Assembly: GCF_000831385.1 (NCBI RefSeq)
Contig: NZ_AP014548.1
Coordinates: 1,302,001 to 1,366,000 of the forward strand
Direction of reading: 5' to 3'
DNA from: Nonlabens marinus S1-08
Lineage (GTDB): Bacteria; Bacteroidota; Bacteroidia; Flavobacteriales; Flavobacteriaceae
Length of the DNA stretch: 64,000 bases
Position 1 is the first letter of the stretch. Every line of letters begins with the position of its first letter. The translations under genes and the position numbers were made by a program. Below, one piece after another: positions 33,873-43,240 of the stretch. Below the pieces are notes generated by a model, which worked only from the letters and a program-made list of their open reading frames with translations, was not told the DNA's origin and searched no databases.

Positions 33873-34847
33873 TTAAATAGTAGTTTTTCGTTTTCCTATC
33901 ATATCATCGATAATCATAGTAGCATGCACACGGCTGTTTTCAATAAACCATTTGTGGGTTTCCATACCTCCACAAATAACGCCAGCTAGATAAACACCTT
34001 CTACATTGGTTTCCATGGTCTCAGGATCATAATCCGGGATTTGTTTACTTCCTTGTAAATCTATTCCCATCATGTAGAGGAAATCAAAATTGGGTTGATA
34101 CCCGGTTAAAGCCACTACAAAATCGTTTTCCAGTTCGATGGTCTTGCCGTCATGGTCGATGGTGATTTGATTCTGTTGGATTTCTGTGATTTTTGAATTG
34201 AAATAGGCTTTGATCGCGCCTTCTTTGATGCGGTTTTCGATGTCTGGCTTTACCCAATATTTAACGCGATCACCAATCGCCTGCCCGCGCACGATCATGG
34301 TAACATCACCACCTTTACGGTAAATCTCGAGAGCTGCATCCACAGCGCTATTGCTAGCACCAACTATCGCGACCTTTTGAAAGGCATACAAATGCGGGTC
34401 ATTGTAGTAATGAGTGACCTTTTCAAGATCTTCACCTGGCACTTTTAGTTTGTTAGGAGTATCGTAAAACCCGGAGGCAATAATGATATGTTCAGCGGAA
34501 TAAGAACTTTTGTTTGTGATGACTTCATAATGCCCTTTTTTCTGGACTTTCTCCACTTTCTCAAAAAGGCGGATGTTCAGTTTATTGGAAGTGGCGATAC
34601 GGCGGTAATATTCCAGTGCTTCTTGCTTGCTGGGTTTAGCTTCTTTAGAAATAAATGGAATCCCATCGATCTCCAGTTTCTCACTGGTGGAGAAAAAGCG
34701 CATGTTTGCAGGGTAATTATAAAGCGAATTTACAAGAGGACCCTTTTCAATGACCACATAATCTAACCCTGCTTTTTGAGCCTCCAATGCACAGGCAATT
34801 CCAATAGGTCCTGCACCTATGATCAATACATCAAAAACGTTCTCCAT
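33873..34847 (-). CDS. YpdA-family bacillithiol-disulfide-reductase-like flavoprotein
   Basis: 324 residues, soluble. FAD site GAGPIGIACALEA (about 11-23), a central NADPH motif VGASNSAVDAALEI (about 164-177), and ALTGYQP with a final GVYLAGVICGG. The YNYPANMRFFSTSEKLEI segment is typical of YpdA/Bdr. Family role: NADPH-dependent recycling of oxidised bacillithiol, a thiol present in many Bacteroidota. No bacillithiol synthesis gene is in the window, so the link is by family only. Confidence 0.85.
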   Translation of the reverse strand: MENVFDVLIIGAGPIGIACALEAQKAGLDYVVIEKGPLVNSLYNYPANMRFFSTSEKLEIDGIPFISKEAKPSKQEALEYYRRIATSNKLNIRLFEKVEKVQKKGHYEVITNKSSYSAEHIIIASGFYDTPNKLKVPGEDLEKVTHYYNDPHLYAFQKVAIVGASNSAVDAALEIYRKGGDVTMIVRGQAIGDRVKYWVKPDIENRIKEGAIKAYFNSKITEIQQNQITIDHDGKTIELENDFVVALTGYQPNFDFLYMMGIDLQGSKQIPDYDPETMETNVEGVYLAGVICGGMETHKWFIENSRVHATMIIDDMIGKRKTTI

Positions 34848-34927
34848 AAAAACAAAGGTAGGTGCTGCTCAAAACTTAAGTCAAAATTTAAACATAAACT
34901 GAAAATCTATATAGTAGAGAACAGGAC

Positions 34928-35368
34928 TTAAGATTCATTTTTTCTCTTCATCTCTGCCTGCCTTATAGACATACCATCAATGATAGAAAATAACTCTTCG
35001 GTTTCCATTATGGTTGATTGCTCTTTTTTGATACTGCCATCCAGGCCTATGAGTACAAATTTGAAGGAATCTTTTGATCTCATGAATTCCTTATAGAGAT
35101 CAGAAGAGTTGGGTGATGGTTTTTTGTCTGCAGCTTCAAAATGGTGCAACGTGACCTGATTAGGTAGAACTTGATACAGCACCAGTTTAAGTTCTGCACA
35201 GCCAGCGCTCGCAGCTTTCAGACTTTCAATCTGTGTCTTGAAATTCTTGTTTGTTTCATCATCACTCAAGACTAAAACAATTCTATTTTGCCATTGATAT
35301 TTTTTAAGGTCTTGAGAGTCCATAGTCATTGCGATTAAGATTAAAATAAGAAAAACAAGTTTTTTCAT
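34928..35368 (-). CDS. DUF4174 exported protein
   Basis: 146 residues with a short hydrophobic N-terminus (about 1-16). The thioredoxin-like DUF4174 layout is seen in NRIVLVLSDDE, SFKFVLIGLDGSIKK and the C-terminal IDGMSIRQAEMKRK, which is diagnostic. The active-site CxxC of thioredoxins is absent. The function of the family is unknown. Confidence 0.8.
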   Translation of the reverse strand: MKKLVFLILILIAMTMDSQDLKKYQWQNRIVLVLSDDETNKNFKTQIESLKAASAGCAELKLVLYQVLPNQVTLHHFEAADKKPSPNSSDLYKEFMRSKDSFKFVLIGLDGSIKKEQSTIMETEELFSIIDGMSIRQAEMKRKNES

Positions 35369-35413
35369 TATCCTAAAGTTAATGGAACTATGACAATAAG
35401 AACAGACGCTTAA

Positions 35414-36073
35414 CTAAGAATTAGCGAGCTCACGCAATTCCTTGATCGTTTTTATGGGATCGCTAGATTTGAAGACATAACTACCAGCAACAAGAACGTC
35501 TGCGCCAGCATCAATCAATTGCTTTGCATTTTTATCTGTCACGCCACCATCGATTTCAATAAGAGTGGATGCGCCTTTACTTTTAATAAGCTCTTTAAGT
35601 TCCTTAACCTTGTCGTACGTATTTTCAATGAAGCTCTGCCCACCAAATCCAGGATTCACACTCATGATGCATACGAGATCAATATCCTTAATGGTATCTT
35701 TCAAATGATCCACACTGGTATGTGGATTCAACGCCACGCCAGCTTTCATTCCGTTAGCTTTGATGTTCTGTAGCGTGCGATGTAAATGCGTGCAGGCTTC
35801 AAAGTGTACGGTAAGAATATCACAGCCTAAATCTGCAAAAGTTTTCACATAACGATCTGGATCAACGATCATCAGGTGACAGTCAATGGTTTTAGTGGCG
35901 TGTTTTGCAATGTCTCTTAACACCGGCATCCCAAAAGAAATGTTGGGAACAAAAACACCATCCATGATGTCAATATGAAACCAGTCTGCATCACTGCGAT
36001 TGAGCATTTCACAATCGCGTTGAAGGTTAGCAAAGTCGGCAGCAAGTACAGATGGAGCAATAAGTTTTGACAT
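35414..36073 (-). CDS. rpe: Ribulose-phosphate 3-epimerase
   Basis: 219 residues from ATG at 36073; a TTG two codons upstream is the other option. TIM-barrel motifs: APSVLAADFANL, FHIDIMDGVFVPN (His and Asp metal/catalytic residues), DCHLMI, VNPGFGGQSFI and EIDGGV. Role: interconversion of ribulose-5-phosphate and xylulose-5-phosphate in the pentose phosphate pathway. Length and all motifs are normal. Confidence 0.96.
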   Translation of the reverse strand: MSKLIAPSVLAADFANLQRDCEMLNRSDADWFHIDIMDGVFVPNISFGMPVLRDIAKHATKTIDCHLMIVDPDRYVKTFADLGCDILTVHFEACTHLHRTLQNIKANGMKAGVALNPHTSVDHLKDTIKDIDLVCIMSVNPGFGGQSFIENTYDKVKELKELIKSKGASTLIEIDGGVTDKNAKQLIDAGADVLVAGSYVFKSSDPIKTIKELRELANS

Positions 36074-36158
36074 GATCAAGTGTGTTTAGGCAAAGATAAA
36101 ATTTCCAATAACCGTAGACCGAATTCTAACCGTCGAATTTTTCAATTAAATTTATCCC

Positions 36159-36440
36159 ATGACTTCAAGACCCGATTCCCGTTCTTACATCAATAAGTTG
36201 AACATCGCCTCGATGGCTGTTTTATTGTTGATACTAGTTTTCTTTTTCCTCAAGGACACATTTCCGTTTTCTACTCAAAAATGGATCTATCTACTGTTAG
36301 GAGGTGTTCTAATCTTGGTTGACGTTCTCAGGATTCGTGAGGTATACCGTTTGGGACAGCGTAAACTTTTAGTGGTGCGTATCGTTACTTTAGCTATGGT
36401 TATTGGCTTTGTAGGTTACTGGTGGTACTTGCATTTTTAG
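36159..36440 (+). CDS. Small three-helix membrane protein
   Basis: 93 residues. Three hydrophobic segments lie at about 14-31, 40-56 and 72-90, separated by short basic loops (VLRIREVYRLGQRK). No motif is recognised. It is divergent from rpe by about 85 bp. Function unknown. Confidence 0.65.
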   Translation: MTSRPDSRSYINKLNIASMAVLLLILVFFFLKDTFPFSTQKWIYLLLGGVLILVDVLRIREVYRLGQRKLLVVRIVTLAMVIGFVGYWWYLHF

Positions 36441-36456
36441 AATATGTTGTTAAGTT

Positions 36457-36472
36457 CGCTTTCGCGAAAACG
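36457..36472. repeat. Dispersed palindrome, copy 10 (one mismatch)
   Basis: CGCTTTCGCGAAAACG, one base off the consensus. It lies upstream of the frameshifted lipoprotein gene. Confidence 0.75.
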
Positions 36473-36552
36473 AAATATCAATCATCATTTCAAAAGAAAA
36501 GGGAGTATTGCTACTCGACTGATCTCTTTTTCATTTATAAACCAACCTTCTA

Positions 36553-37262
36553 ATGAGTAGTGTCCATATCAATAGAACTATTTTATTCATCTTCATAACG
36601 GGAATGCTTATCTCTTGTGCTAGGAAGATTGAGGTGTCAGCGGTAGAGGCAACTTTCAACGTTTACAGCTCAGCTCAGCTCATTTAGATAAAACAAAGGC
36701 AAATTTCCCAAAGTCTCAAAACGCTTTTACCACTCATTTATCCGGTGTCCCGTCTAATGACGATATCCGGGAATTTCTAGGTCATTCTTATGCAAGCAGA
36801 ATGTTTATCTATGACCAAAAAAATCAGTTGATAGGCCCAAACGGAGCTATAGATTATTTCTTCAGCTCATTTGAGTACCCTCTATACCTTGATCTAAGTA
36901 CTGATTTTAGGCGTTGTGATTCAGACTCTATGGCTCAATACCGTTTCCCTTATGGCAGTATGGATTATATTATATCAAAGATTGAGGTTCCCAATCCTCA
37001 AATGCTAGAGGCTTATACGTATAAAGTCTTTACATTCTGGAACTCAGATCTACCGACTCAAAGTGAAAACCTAGATAGATCTTGGATGAAGATGGTGGGT
37101 AATTTTAAACCTAATGAGAGTGTATTGTTTGTCAATATCTTCACTGACTTGCAAGAGGACTGGGGATTGCGACCTGATGGTAAAGTTTTCTATATATTGA
37201 CTAAAATGGAAGGTTCTGACGACTTGTACGTGGGTAAACTAAGTGAAACACCGTACAAATAA
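36553..37262 (+). pseudogene. Lipoprotein gene interrupted by a CAGCT-repeat frameshift
   Basis: An ATG at 36553 opens a frame with a signal peptide and lipobox (LFIFITGMLISC) that stops at 36685. The rest continues in another frame, open from 36633 to the stop at 37262. The frames meet at a tandem CAGCT x3 tract (36666-36680). Removing one 5-bp unit joins them exactly, giving a 234-residue lipoprotein with SSAHLDKTKANF at the join. The encoded protein has no family I recognise. It is either a recent pseudogene or a phase-variable gene, or a sequencing error at the tract. Degenerate palindromes lie on both sides. Confidence 0.75.
36666..36680 (+). repeat. CAGCT x3 tandem repeat at the frameshift
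   Basis: Three head-to-tail 5-bp units. Loss or gain of units changes the reading frame of the lipoprotein gene; two copies would restore it. Confidence 0.85.
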
Positions 37263-37263
37263 T

Positions 37264-37279
37264 CGCTTTCGCAAAAGCG
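37264..37279. repeat. Dispersed palindrome, copy 11 (one mismatch)
   Basis: CGCTTTCGCAAAAGCG, immediately after the stop of the broken lipoprotein gene. Confidence 0.75.
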
Positions 37280-37354
37280 AACTCATCAAAAGCATTATTG
37301 CTAGCTACTCCAGTTGAGATAAGAGGTGTTCCAAACGATTTCAGCCGATTAGTC

Positions 37355-38614
37355 TTAATTAGAAACCGCTTCTACTGCGGTGAGGCTAGTGTCAAATTCA
37401 AAGATTTCGAGATCAAAATAGCGAACCGCTGCCAGCGCGTGGTCAAAGATATCTGCCATGATATATTCATAATTTGCCCAACGTTTATCACTGCTAAAAG
37501 CATAAATCTCTAGTGGCATCCCCTGGGATGTAGGAGGTAACTGTCGGATCATGATGGTCATTTCTTTATTGATGGCAGAATGTCCTTGTACATATTCCTG
37601 TAAGTACTTTCTAAAAACTCCAATGTTTGTGAGATTACGTCCATTGATCAAGACGCTTTTATCCACTTCATTCTGCTCATTATATTTATGTATTTCTTCT
37701 TGCCTAGATTTCAGGTAATCTTCAATCAAACTTATTTTTTGGAGTTGCTCAATGTCATTCTTTTCTAGGTAACGTATACTCTTAGACTTTATAATTATTG
37801 CGCGCTTGATACGCCTACCACCAGAGTCGGTCATACCACGCCAGTTTTTATAGGCATCAGAAATTAGTGCATATGTAGGTAAATTGGTAATCGTATTATC
37901 AAAGTTCTGTACCATGACGGTAGAAAGATTGATCTGCAAAACCTCGCCATCTGCACCGTATTTCTCCATGGTGATCCAGTCGCCTATACGTACCGTATCA
38001 TTGATAGAAACCTGAATACTGGCCACAAAACCTAAAATAGTATCCTTAAAGATCAAGAGTAATATCGCCGAGGCAGCGCCTAGCGTAGTAAAGAACTTAA
38101 TAAACTCAATATTAGCTACAATCGCAAGAATCGATGCAAAAGCCAGTACCCACAATACCAGCATGATGACCTGTATATAACTATCGATGGGCTTGTCTCT
38201 AAATCTTACCGTAAGTTTTAAAAACTCGTTGATGGTGCGTAATACACTTCTAAAAATGAATACGATCAGGAAAACAAAAAGGACCCATAAAAAAGTTTCA
38301 AGGCCACTTTCTAAAATTGGATAATCAAAAAAAATGTAAGGAACAGCTTTATTCAATAACACTAACGGAATCACCAGTGAAACCAGTCTAGGTGCACCAT
38401 GTTTGACCAATAGATCGTCAAATTGAGTCTCCGTTCTTTGAGAAAAAGCTTTGAAAGCTGTAATAATGGCACGGCGTGTAACCCAGTAGACGACAAATAA
38501 AATAACAGTAAATACCAATCCTACACCTAGGATGTTTACCAATTCTGCCACGTCGTTCTCCCAACCTAGACCGTCTGTGAGCCAGTTGTAAATCGCTCTT
38601 CTATACTCATTCAT
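37355..38614 (-). CDS. MscS-family mechanosensitive ion channel
   Basis: 419 residues. Four to five membrane helices occupy about residues 25-190; the pore-lining helix region reads FTTLGAASAILLLIFKDTILG, followed by the beta domain NDTVRIGDWITMEKYGADGEV. This is the YbdG-like branch, longer than E. coli MscS (286). Family role: pressure-gated ion release during osmotic downshock. A C-terminal cytosolic domain (about 280-405) is present. It is a single gene between the broken lipoprotein and pnp. Confidence 0.88.
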   Translation of the reverse strand: MNEYRRAIYNWLTDGLGWENDVAELVNILGVGLVFTVILFVVYWVTRRAIITAFKAFSQRTETQFDDLLVKHGAPRLVSLVIPLVLLNKAVPYIFFDYPILESGLETFLWVLFVFLIVFIFRSVLRTINEFLKLTVRFRDKPIDSYIQVIMLVLWVLAFASILAIVANIEFIKFFTTLGAASAILLLIFKDTILGFVASIQVSINDTVRIGDWITMEKYGADGEVLQINLSTVMVQNFDNTITNLPTYALISDAYKNWRGMTDSGGRRIKRAIIIKSKSIRYLEKNDIEQLQKISLIEDYLKSRQEEIHKYNEQNEVDKSVLINGRNLTNIGVFRKYLQEYVQGHSAINKEMTIMIRQLPPTSQGMPLEIYAFSSDKRWANYEYIMADIFDHALAAVRYFDLEIFEFDTSLTAVEAVSN

Positions 38615-38721
38615 TTGATTCAGAATTTAAGTCCATATTAGCAAGGTACAATTACTAAAGTGTTGTGGTGGTTTATACGCTGTAAAATGGAGTATGCAAA
38701 TTTCTTGAAAAAAACAACCAC

Positions 38722-38757
38722 AAAAAAACCGCCTCTAGAATCTCTAGCGGCGGTTTT
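38722..38757 (-). terminator. Terminator of pnp
   Basis: On the minus strand AAAACCGCC and GGCGGTTTT flank a CTAGAGATTCTAG inner stem, followed by a T-run. Confidence 0.8.
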
Positions 38758-38802
38758 GAATTTAACGATATCGAGCATTGAGGCGCTCGAAATGCGATTT
38801 CT

Positions 38803-41058
38803 CTAATCCTCAGACTTATTGTCATCGTTGTTACGACGAGGACGATCATCAGATCTACGGTCATCGCGTCTTCCACCACTGCGACGGTCATCACGACCAC
38901 GACCACGATCGTTGCGATCATTGTCACGACGTGGTGGACGTTCTGTCCAGCCTTCTGGTTTCGGCATAGTTTCCTTACGAGAAACTTTTTGCTTCTTGGT
39001 TCTTGGGTCAACACCCATGTATTTAACGTCTAGAGTATCACCAACGCTCAATACGGTAGAAGGGTCTTCAATACGCTTGTAATCAAACTCACTTACGTGT
39101 AGCAAAGTTTCCTTACCAGGCTTAAATTCTACCACGGCACCAAAGTCTAACATCTTCACCACCTTCACATGGTAGGTCTCACCAACTGTTGGTTCAAAAA
39201 TGATGTTCTGGATACGCTCTAGAGCTGCCTCGATCTTAGCACGGTCTGTACCTGCGATCTCGATAATTCCCATCTCGTTTTCTTCCTTGATGTTGATCAC
39301 CGTATCGGTTTCTTTCTGTAATTCTTGAATTACTTTTCCACCAGGTCCTATCACAGCACCAATGTACTTGCCTTCAATCTCCATAGATTCCATCTTAGGA
39401 GCGTGTGGCTTCACATCTGCAGCAGGAGCCGCAATCGTGTCAGTTAGTTTTCCTAGAATGTGCATGCGGCCTTCTTTGGCTTGCATTAATGCATTGGTAA
39501 GTATCTCATAAGAAAGACCTTTTACCTTGATGTCCATTTGACAAGCAGTAATACCGTCTGCAGTACCAGTTACTTTAAAGTCCATGTCACCCAAGTGATC
39601 TTCATCACCTAAGATATCAGACAATACAGCATATTTATCACCTTCAGTAATCAATCCCATGGCGATACCAGAAACTGGTTTCTTCATAGGCAGACCCGCA
39701 TCCATCAATGCCATAGTGCCAGCACAAACAGTTGCCATGGAAGAAGAACCATTGGATTCCAATACCTCAGATACAACTCTTACTGTATAAGGAAGGTCAT
39801 TAGGAAGCATTCTTTTCAAAGCACGTTGAGCCAGGTTTCCGTGACCTATCTCACGACGGGAAGTTCCACGTAGTGGACGGGCTTCTCCAGTTGAGAATGG
39901 TGGGAAGTTATAGTGTAGGTAGAAACGCTCTTCACCTTCTTGTGACGCCATATCAATGATGTTGGCATCTCTTGAAGTTCCTAGTGTTACCGTTGCAAGT
40001 GCTTGAGTTTCTCCACGAGAGAAAATGGCACTACCGTGAGTTGATGGAAGATAATCTACCTCACACCAGATGTCACGTATGTCTGTAGTCTTACGACCAT
40101 CCAGACGAATTCCCTCATTTAGCAATACATCACGTACTGCTTTCTTGTGGGTTTTGTTGAAATACTTAGAGATCAAATCACCATTTTCCTCTTGATCTTC
40201 TTCAGAAAACTGTGCTTTTACATCTTCTTTGACCTCGCTAAAGGCTGCGCTACGCTCATGCTTAGCACTTCCTTGTTTTGCAACATCGTAAACTTTTTGG
40301 TAAGCCAATTCTGCAACTTTAGCTTCGATATCAGCATCTTCACGCTCACCTTCGTACTCGCGTACTTCTTTTTTACCTACTGCTTCAGCAAGTGCTACTT
40401 GAGCAGCACACTGATCTTTGATTGCTTCATGGGCAGCTTTAATGGCGGCGATCATATCCTCTTCAGAGATCTCTTCCATTTCACCTTCTACCATCATCAC
40501 GCTATCTGCGCTCGCACCTATCATCATTTCTAGGTCAGCTTCTGCTAGTTGGGAATAGCTAGGATTGATGACAAACTCGCCATCCACACGCGCTACACGT
40601 ACTTCAGAAATAGGACATTCAAACGGAAGGTCAGAAAGTTGGATGGCTGCAGATGCTGCAAGTCCTGCCATAGCATCTGGCATCACCTCATCATCGTGAG
40701 ACATCAATTGGATCATTACCTGAACCTCTGCATGGTAATCCTTAGGGAAAAGTGGACGTAGCACACGGTCTACAAGACGCATGGTAAGAACCTCACCATC
40801 GTTAGGACGAGCTTCACGCTTGAAGAATCCGCCTGGATATTTACCGGCAGCGGCAAATTTCTCACGGTAGTCTACAGTAAGTGGAAGGAAATCTAGTCCA
40901 GTAGATTTGTAGCTGGACACTACAGTTCCTAGAAGCATTGCTTTACCACATGTGATCACGACAGATCCATGTGCTTGTTTTGCAAGCGCTCCAGTTTCAA
41001 TAGTGATATCAGGCCCATTGGCCATCTTGATCACTTGTTTAAAAACTTGTGGTTTCAT
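38803..41058 (-). CDS. pnp: Polyribonucleotide nucleotidyltransferase (PNPase)
   Basis: 751 residues. Two RNase-PH domains (about 12-230 and 320-545) contain [21 protein letters not shown] and [13 protein letters not shown]; a KH domain follows ([15 protein letters not shown], about 565) and an S1 domain ([16 protein letters not shown], about 645). The C-terminal tail after about 715 is almost all Arg, Asp, Asn and Gly, a likely RNA-binding extension. Role: phosphorolytic 3'-5' RNA decay. It follows rpsO on the same strand, the classic rpsO-pnp order. Confidence 0.97.
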   Translation of the reverse strand: MKPQVFKQVIKMANGPDITIETGALAKQAHGSVVITCGKAMLLGTVVSSYKSTGLDFLPLTVDYREKFAAAGKYPGGFFKREARPNDGEVLTMRLVDRVLRPLFPKDYHAEVQVMIQLMSHDDEVMPDAMAGLAASAAIQLSDLPFECPISEVRVARVDGEFVINPSYSQLAEADLEMMIGASADSVMMVEGEMEEISEEDMIAAIKAAHEAIKDQCAAQVALAEAVGKKEVREYEGEREDADIEAKVAELAYQKVYDVAKQGSAKHERSAAFSEVKEDVKAQFSEEDQEENGDLISKYFNKTHKKAVRDVLLNEGIRLDGRKTTDIRDIWCEVDYLPSTHGSAIFSRGETQALATVTLGTSRDANIIDMASQEGEERFYLHYNFPPFSTGEARPLRGTSRREIGHGNLAQRALKRMLPNDLPYTVRVVSEVLESNGSSSMATVCAGTMALMDAGLPMKKPVSGIAMGLITEGDKYAVLSDILGDEDHLGDMDFKVTGTADGITACQMDIKVKGLSYEILTNALMQAKEGRMHILGKLTDTIAAPAADVKPHAPKMESMEIEGKYIGAVIGPGGKVIQELQKETDTVINIKEENEMGIIEIAGTDRAKIEAALERIQNIIFEPTVGETYHVKVVKMLDFGAVVEFKPGKETLLHVSEFDYKRIEDPSTVLSVGDTLDVKYMGVDPRTKKQKVSRKETMPKPEGWTERPPRRDNDRNDRGRGRDDRRSGGRRDDRRSDDRPRRNNDDNKSED

Positions 41059-41155
41059 TTGTTTGTATTAAACGTTAATCTCAAGTTGTGTGTGGTGAGA
41101 AGGCGTTTACTTACTGAGAAACCAGCTTTTGTTGTTGCGATGTTTATTTTGATTA

Positions 41156-41171
41156 CGCTTTCGCGAAAGCG
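41156..41171. repeat. Dispersed palindrome, copy 12
   Basis: Perfect core within a longer 22-bp palindrome (41153-41174), in the rpsO-pnp interval. Confidence 0.9.
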
Positions 41172-41201
41172 TAAACAGCATCAACTGCTGCGGTATAAAA
41201 C

Positions 41202-41232
41202 TAAAAAAGGGGACACGAAGTCCCCAATTTTT
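41202..41232 (-). terminator. Terminator directly after rpsO
   Basis: On the minus strand GGGGAC-TTCGT-GTCCCC followed by TTTTTTAG. It should end or attenuate rpsO transcripts before pnp. Confidence 0.8.
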
Positions 41233-41501
41233 TACTTTCTAATTCCTAATTCTTTAATCAACTCACGGTAAGCAACAATGTCTTTCTTCATCTTGTAATC
41301 AAGAAGGGAACGACGCTTTCCTACAAGCTTCACAAGGCTGCGCTCTGTGTTGTAGTCGTGACGATTTCTCTTAAGGTGTTCTGTCAAGTGGTTGATACGG
41401 TAGGTGAACAACGCGATTTGAGAATCGGTATTCCCTGTGTCATTTGCCGATTTCCCGTACTTTGCGAAAACCTCAGCTTTTTTTTCTGGTGCTAAATACA
41501 T
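41232..41501 (-). CDS. rpsO: 30S ribosomal protein S15
   Basis: 89 residues from ATG at 41501 (MYLAPEKKAEVF); the open frame extends 22 codons further but S15 is 88-89 residues. Conserved segments are DTGNTDSQIALFTYRI, LTEHLKRNRHDYNTER and LVGKRRSLLDY. Role: binds 16S rRNA in 30S assembly; in other bacteria S15 also represses its own mRNA. It is the first gene of the rpsO-pnp pair. Confidence 0.97.
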   Translation of the reverse strand: MYLAPEKKAEVFAKYGKSANDTGNTDSQIALFTYRINHLTEHLKRNRHDYNTERSLVKLVGKRRSLLDYKMKKDIVAYRELIKELGIRK

Positions 41502-41690
41502 GCCAAAATTATTTATATAATGAATATTATGTATGTCAGATTTTCTGACGGTGCCTTCGGGATTCATTCCCTAAGCGGCTGCAAAGATACAGTTTAAAAT
41601 AAAAACAACATGAAAAACAAAATCAAACTTTAAAGCTACAAGTTTCAATATGGTCTATTGATGATTGCCTAATTGCTTAGGTTAGATAGA

Positions 41691-42266
41691 TTATTCAAAA
41701 TTGAGTTTTTCATAGACAACGTCTATGTCGAGTGCTAGCCATTGGGCCGTGCTGTAATCGTAATATTCCTGCGAAATCGATATTCTGAGTTGATCATTGT
41801 CTAAGACGGTAATTACATCGTCAGTTCTTAGATTAGTTATTCTGTTTTCACTATCAACGTAATCATAAACCTCAAAAGAATTGTTCTCTAGTATTATTTG
41901 ATCATTGGAAAAAACATAAATGGTCGAGAATATACTGCTGGTGAAGTTCGTGTTGCCATCAGGATAAGCAGGGTTTTGAAACCGTAAATTTGTTGCTGGG
42001 AATATAAAACTAACTAGTTGTAGCCTTACCTGTCCTTCAATATTTGGTCTTAGATCTAAATCATAATAGTCAAAATCATTTATCTCGCTTTTTAGATCTG
42101 TCGAAGTAATTCCATCTCCATTAAGGTCAACAGCTTGATCAGATTCAAATGATTTTATAGCATAAAACCCAACTACTTTTTTAAGTTCAGGATCGATCAA
42201 ATTATCATCATCGCTAACGCACGATGTCAATACTAAACAGGTGAAGAAAAAATATAGAAATTTCAA
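41691..42266 (-). CDS. Lipoprotein of unknown function
   Basis: 191 residues. The signal peptide ends at the lipobox LTSC (Cys about 16), followed by an acidic DDDN stretch. An EF-hand-like DLNGDGITSTDL (about 48-59) could bind calcium. The rest is predicted beta-rich, lipocalin-like in feel but without a firm match. It is 19 bp downstream of accD on the same strand. Function not assigned. Confidence 0.65.
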   Translation of the reverse strand: MKFLYFFFTCLVLTSCVSDDDNLIDPELKKVVGFYAIKSFESDQAVDLNGDGITSTDLKSEINDFDYYDLDLRPNIEGQVRLQLVSFIFPATNLRFQNPAYPDGNTNFTSSIFSTIYVFSNDQIILENNSFEVYDYVDSENRITNLRTDDVITVLDNDQLRISISQEYYDYSTAQWLALDIDVVYEKLNFE

Positions 42267-42285
42267 AGATCTTGTTTTGGTAGCT

Positions 42286-43146
42286 CTATGCTGTTTCCAT
42301 CTCTCGATTCAATATCAAATCAAGATATTGATTCACTTTCTTCTTTAACTGTGGTCTAGGCACTATAAAGTCTAGGAATCCTTTTTCTAACAAGAACTCT
42401 GCGGTTTGGAAACCTTCTGGTAATTCTTTACCAGTTGTATCGCGCACTACACGTGGTCCAGCGAAAGCAATCAATGCTCCTGGCTCACCCATGTTGATGT
42501 CTCCTAACATTGCAAATGATGCAGTGGTACCACCTGTGGTAGGATCGGTACATAAAGAGAGGTAAGGAATTCCAGCATCAGCTAGTTGCGCCAATTTTGC
42601 ACTTGTTTTCGCTAATTGCATTAATGACAAAGCAGCTTCCATCATGCGGGCACCTCCAGATTTAGAGATGATCATGAACGGGATTTTGTTTTTCAATGAA
42701 TGATCTGCCGCACGAGCAATCTTTTCACCTACTACACTACCCATGGAACCACCTATAAAAGAGAAGTCCATACAAGCAACAACAAGATCGTGACCATTGG
42801 ATTTACCTACTGCTGTGCGTATTGCGTCTTTCAAACCAGTTTTTGCCTGCGCTGCTTCTAGTCGATCAGTATATTTTTTGGTATCCGTAAATTTCAGTGG
42901 ATCTTTTGAGGTGATATTTGGGTTCAATTCCTCAAACTCATTATTGTCAAATAAGATTTCAAAATATTCTTTGCTACCTATTTTTACATGGTATCCATTT
43001 TCTGGACTCACATAAAAGTTATTCTTAAGTTGCTCAGAATCTATTATTTTTCCTGTAGGGGATTTATACCACAATCCTTTAGGCGTGTCCTTCTTAGCCT
43101 CAGTAGGTGTTGTGATTCCTTTTTTTTCTCTTTTAAACCAAGCCAT
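42286..43146 (-). CDS. accD: Acetyl-CoA carboxylase carboxyltransferase beta subunit
   Basis: 286 residues. The crotonase-like carboxyltransferase core is clear: [35 protein letters not shown] and [17 protein letters not shown]. The N-terminal region, where most AccD proteins carry a four-Cys zinc ribbon, has no cysteine in the first 115 residues ([17 protein letters not shown]). Known: the zinc ribbon is conserved in E. coli AccD. Role: second half-reaction of malonyl-CoA synthesis, with AccA. It lies downstream of fbaA. Confidence 0.95.
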   Translation of the reverse strand: MAWFKREKKGITTPTEAKKDTPKGLWYKSPTGKIIDSEQLKNNFYVSPENGYHVKIGSKEYFEILFDNNEFEELNPNITSKDPLKFTDTKKYTDRLEAAQAKTGLKDAIRTAVGKSNGHDLVVACMDFSFIGGSMGSVVGEKIARAADHSLKNKIPFMIISKSGGARMMEAALSLMQLAKTSAKLAQLADAGIPYLSLCTDPTTGGTTASFAMLGDINMGEPGALIAFAGPRVVRDTTGKELPEGFQTAEFLLEKGFLDFIVPRPQLKKKVNQYLDLILNREMETA

Positions 43147-43240
43147 GTTTCTAGTTATGAGTTAGGAGTTATAACCTCAGAGTTTATCATCTCTTCAGTT
43201 CAGCTCTCTTGTTTCTTGAATCTATTTTCTTGATCCTTAT

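Noticed and set aside
38673..39082. Open frames overlapping the 3' end of pnp in other frames
   Set aside because: They arise from the Arg/Asp-rich repetitive tail of PNPase and the following terminator; pnp itself is certain.
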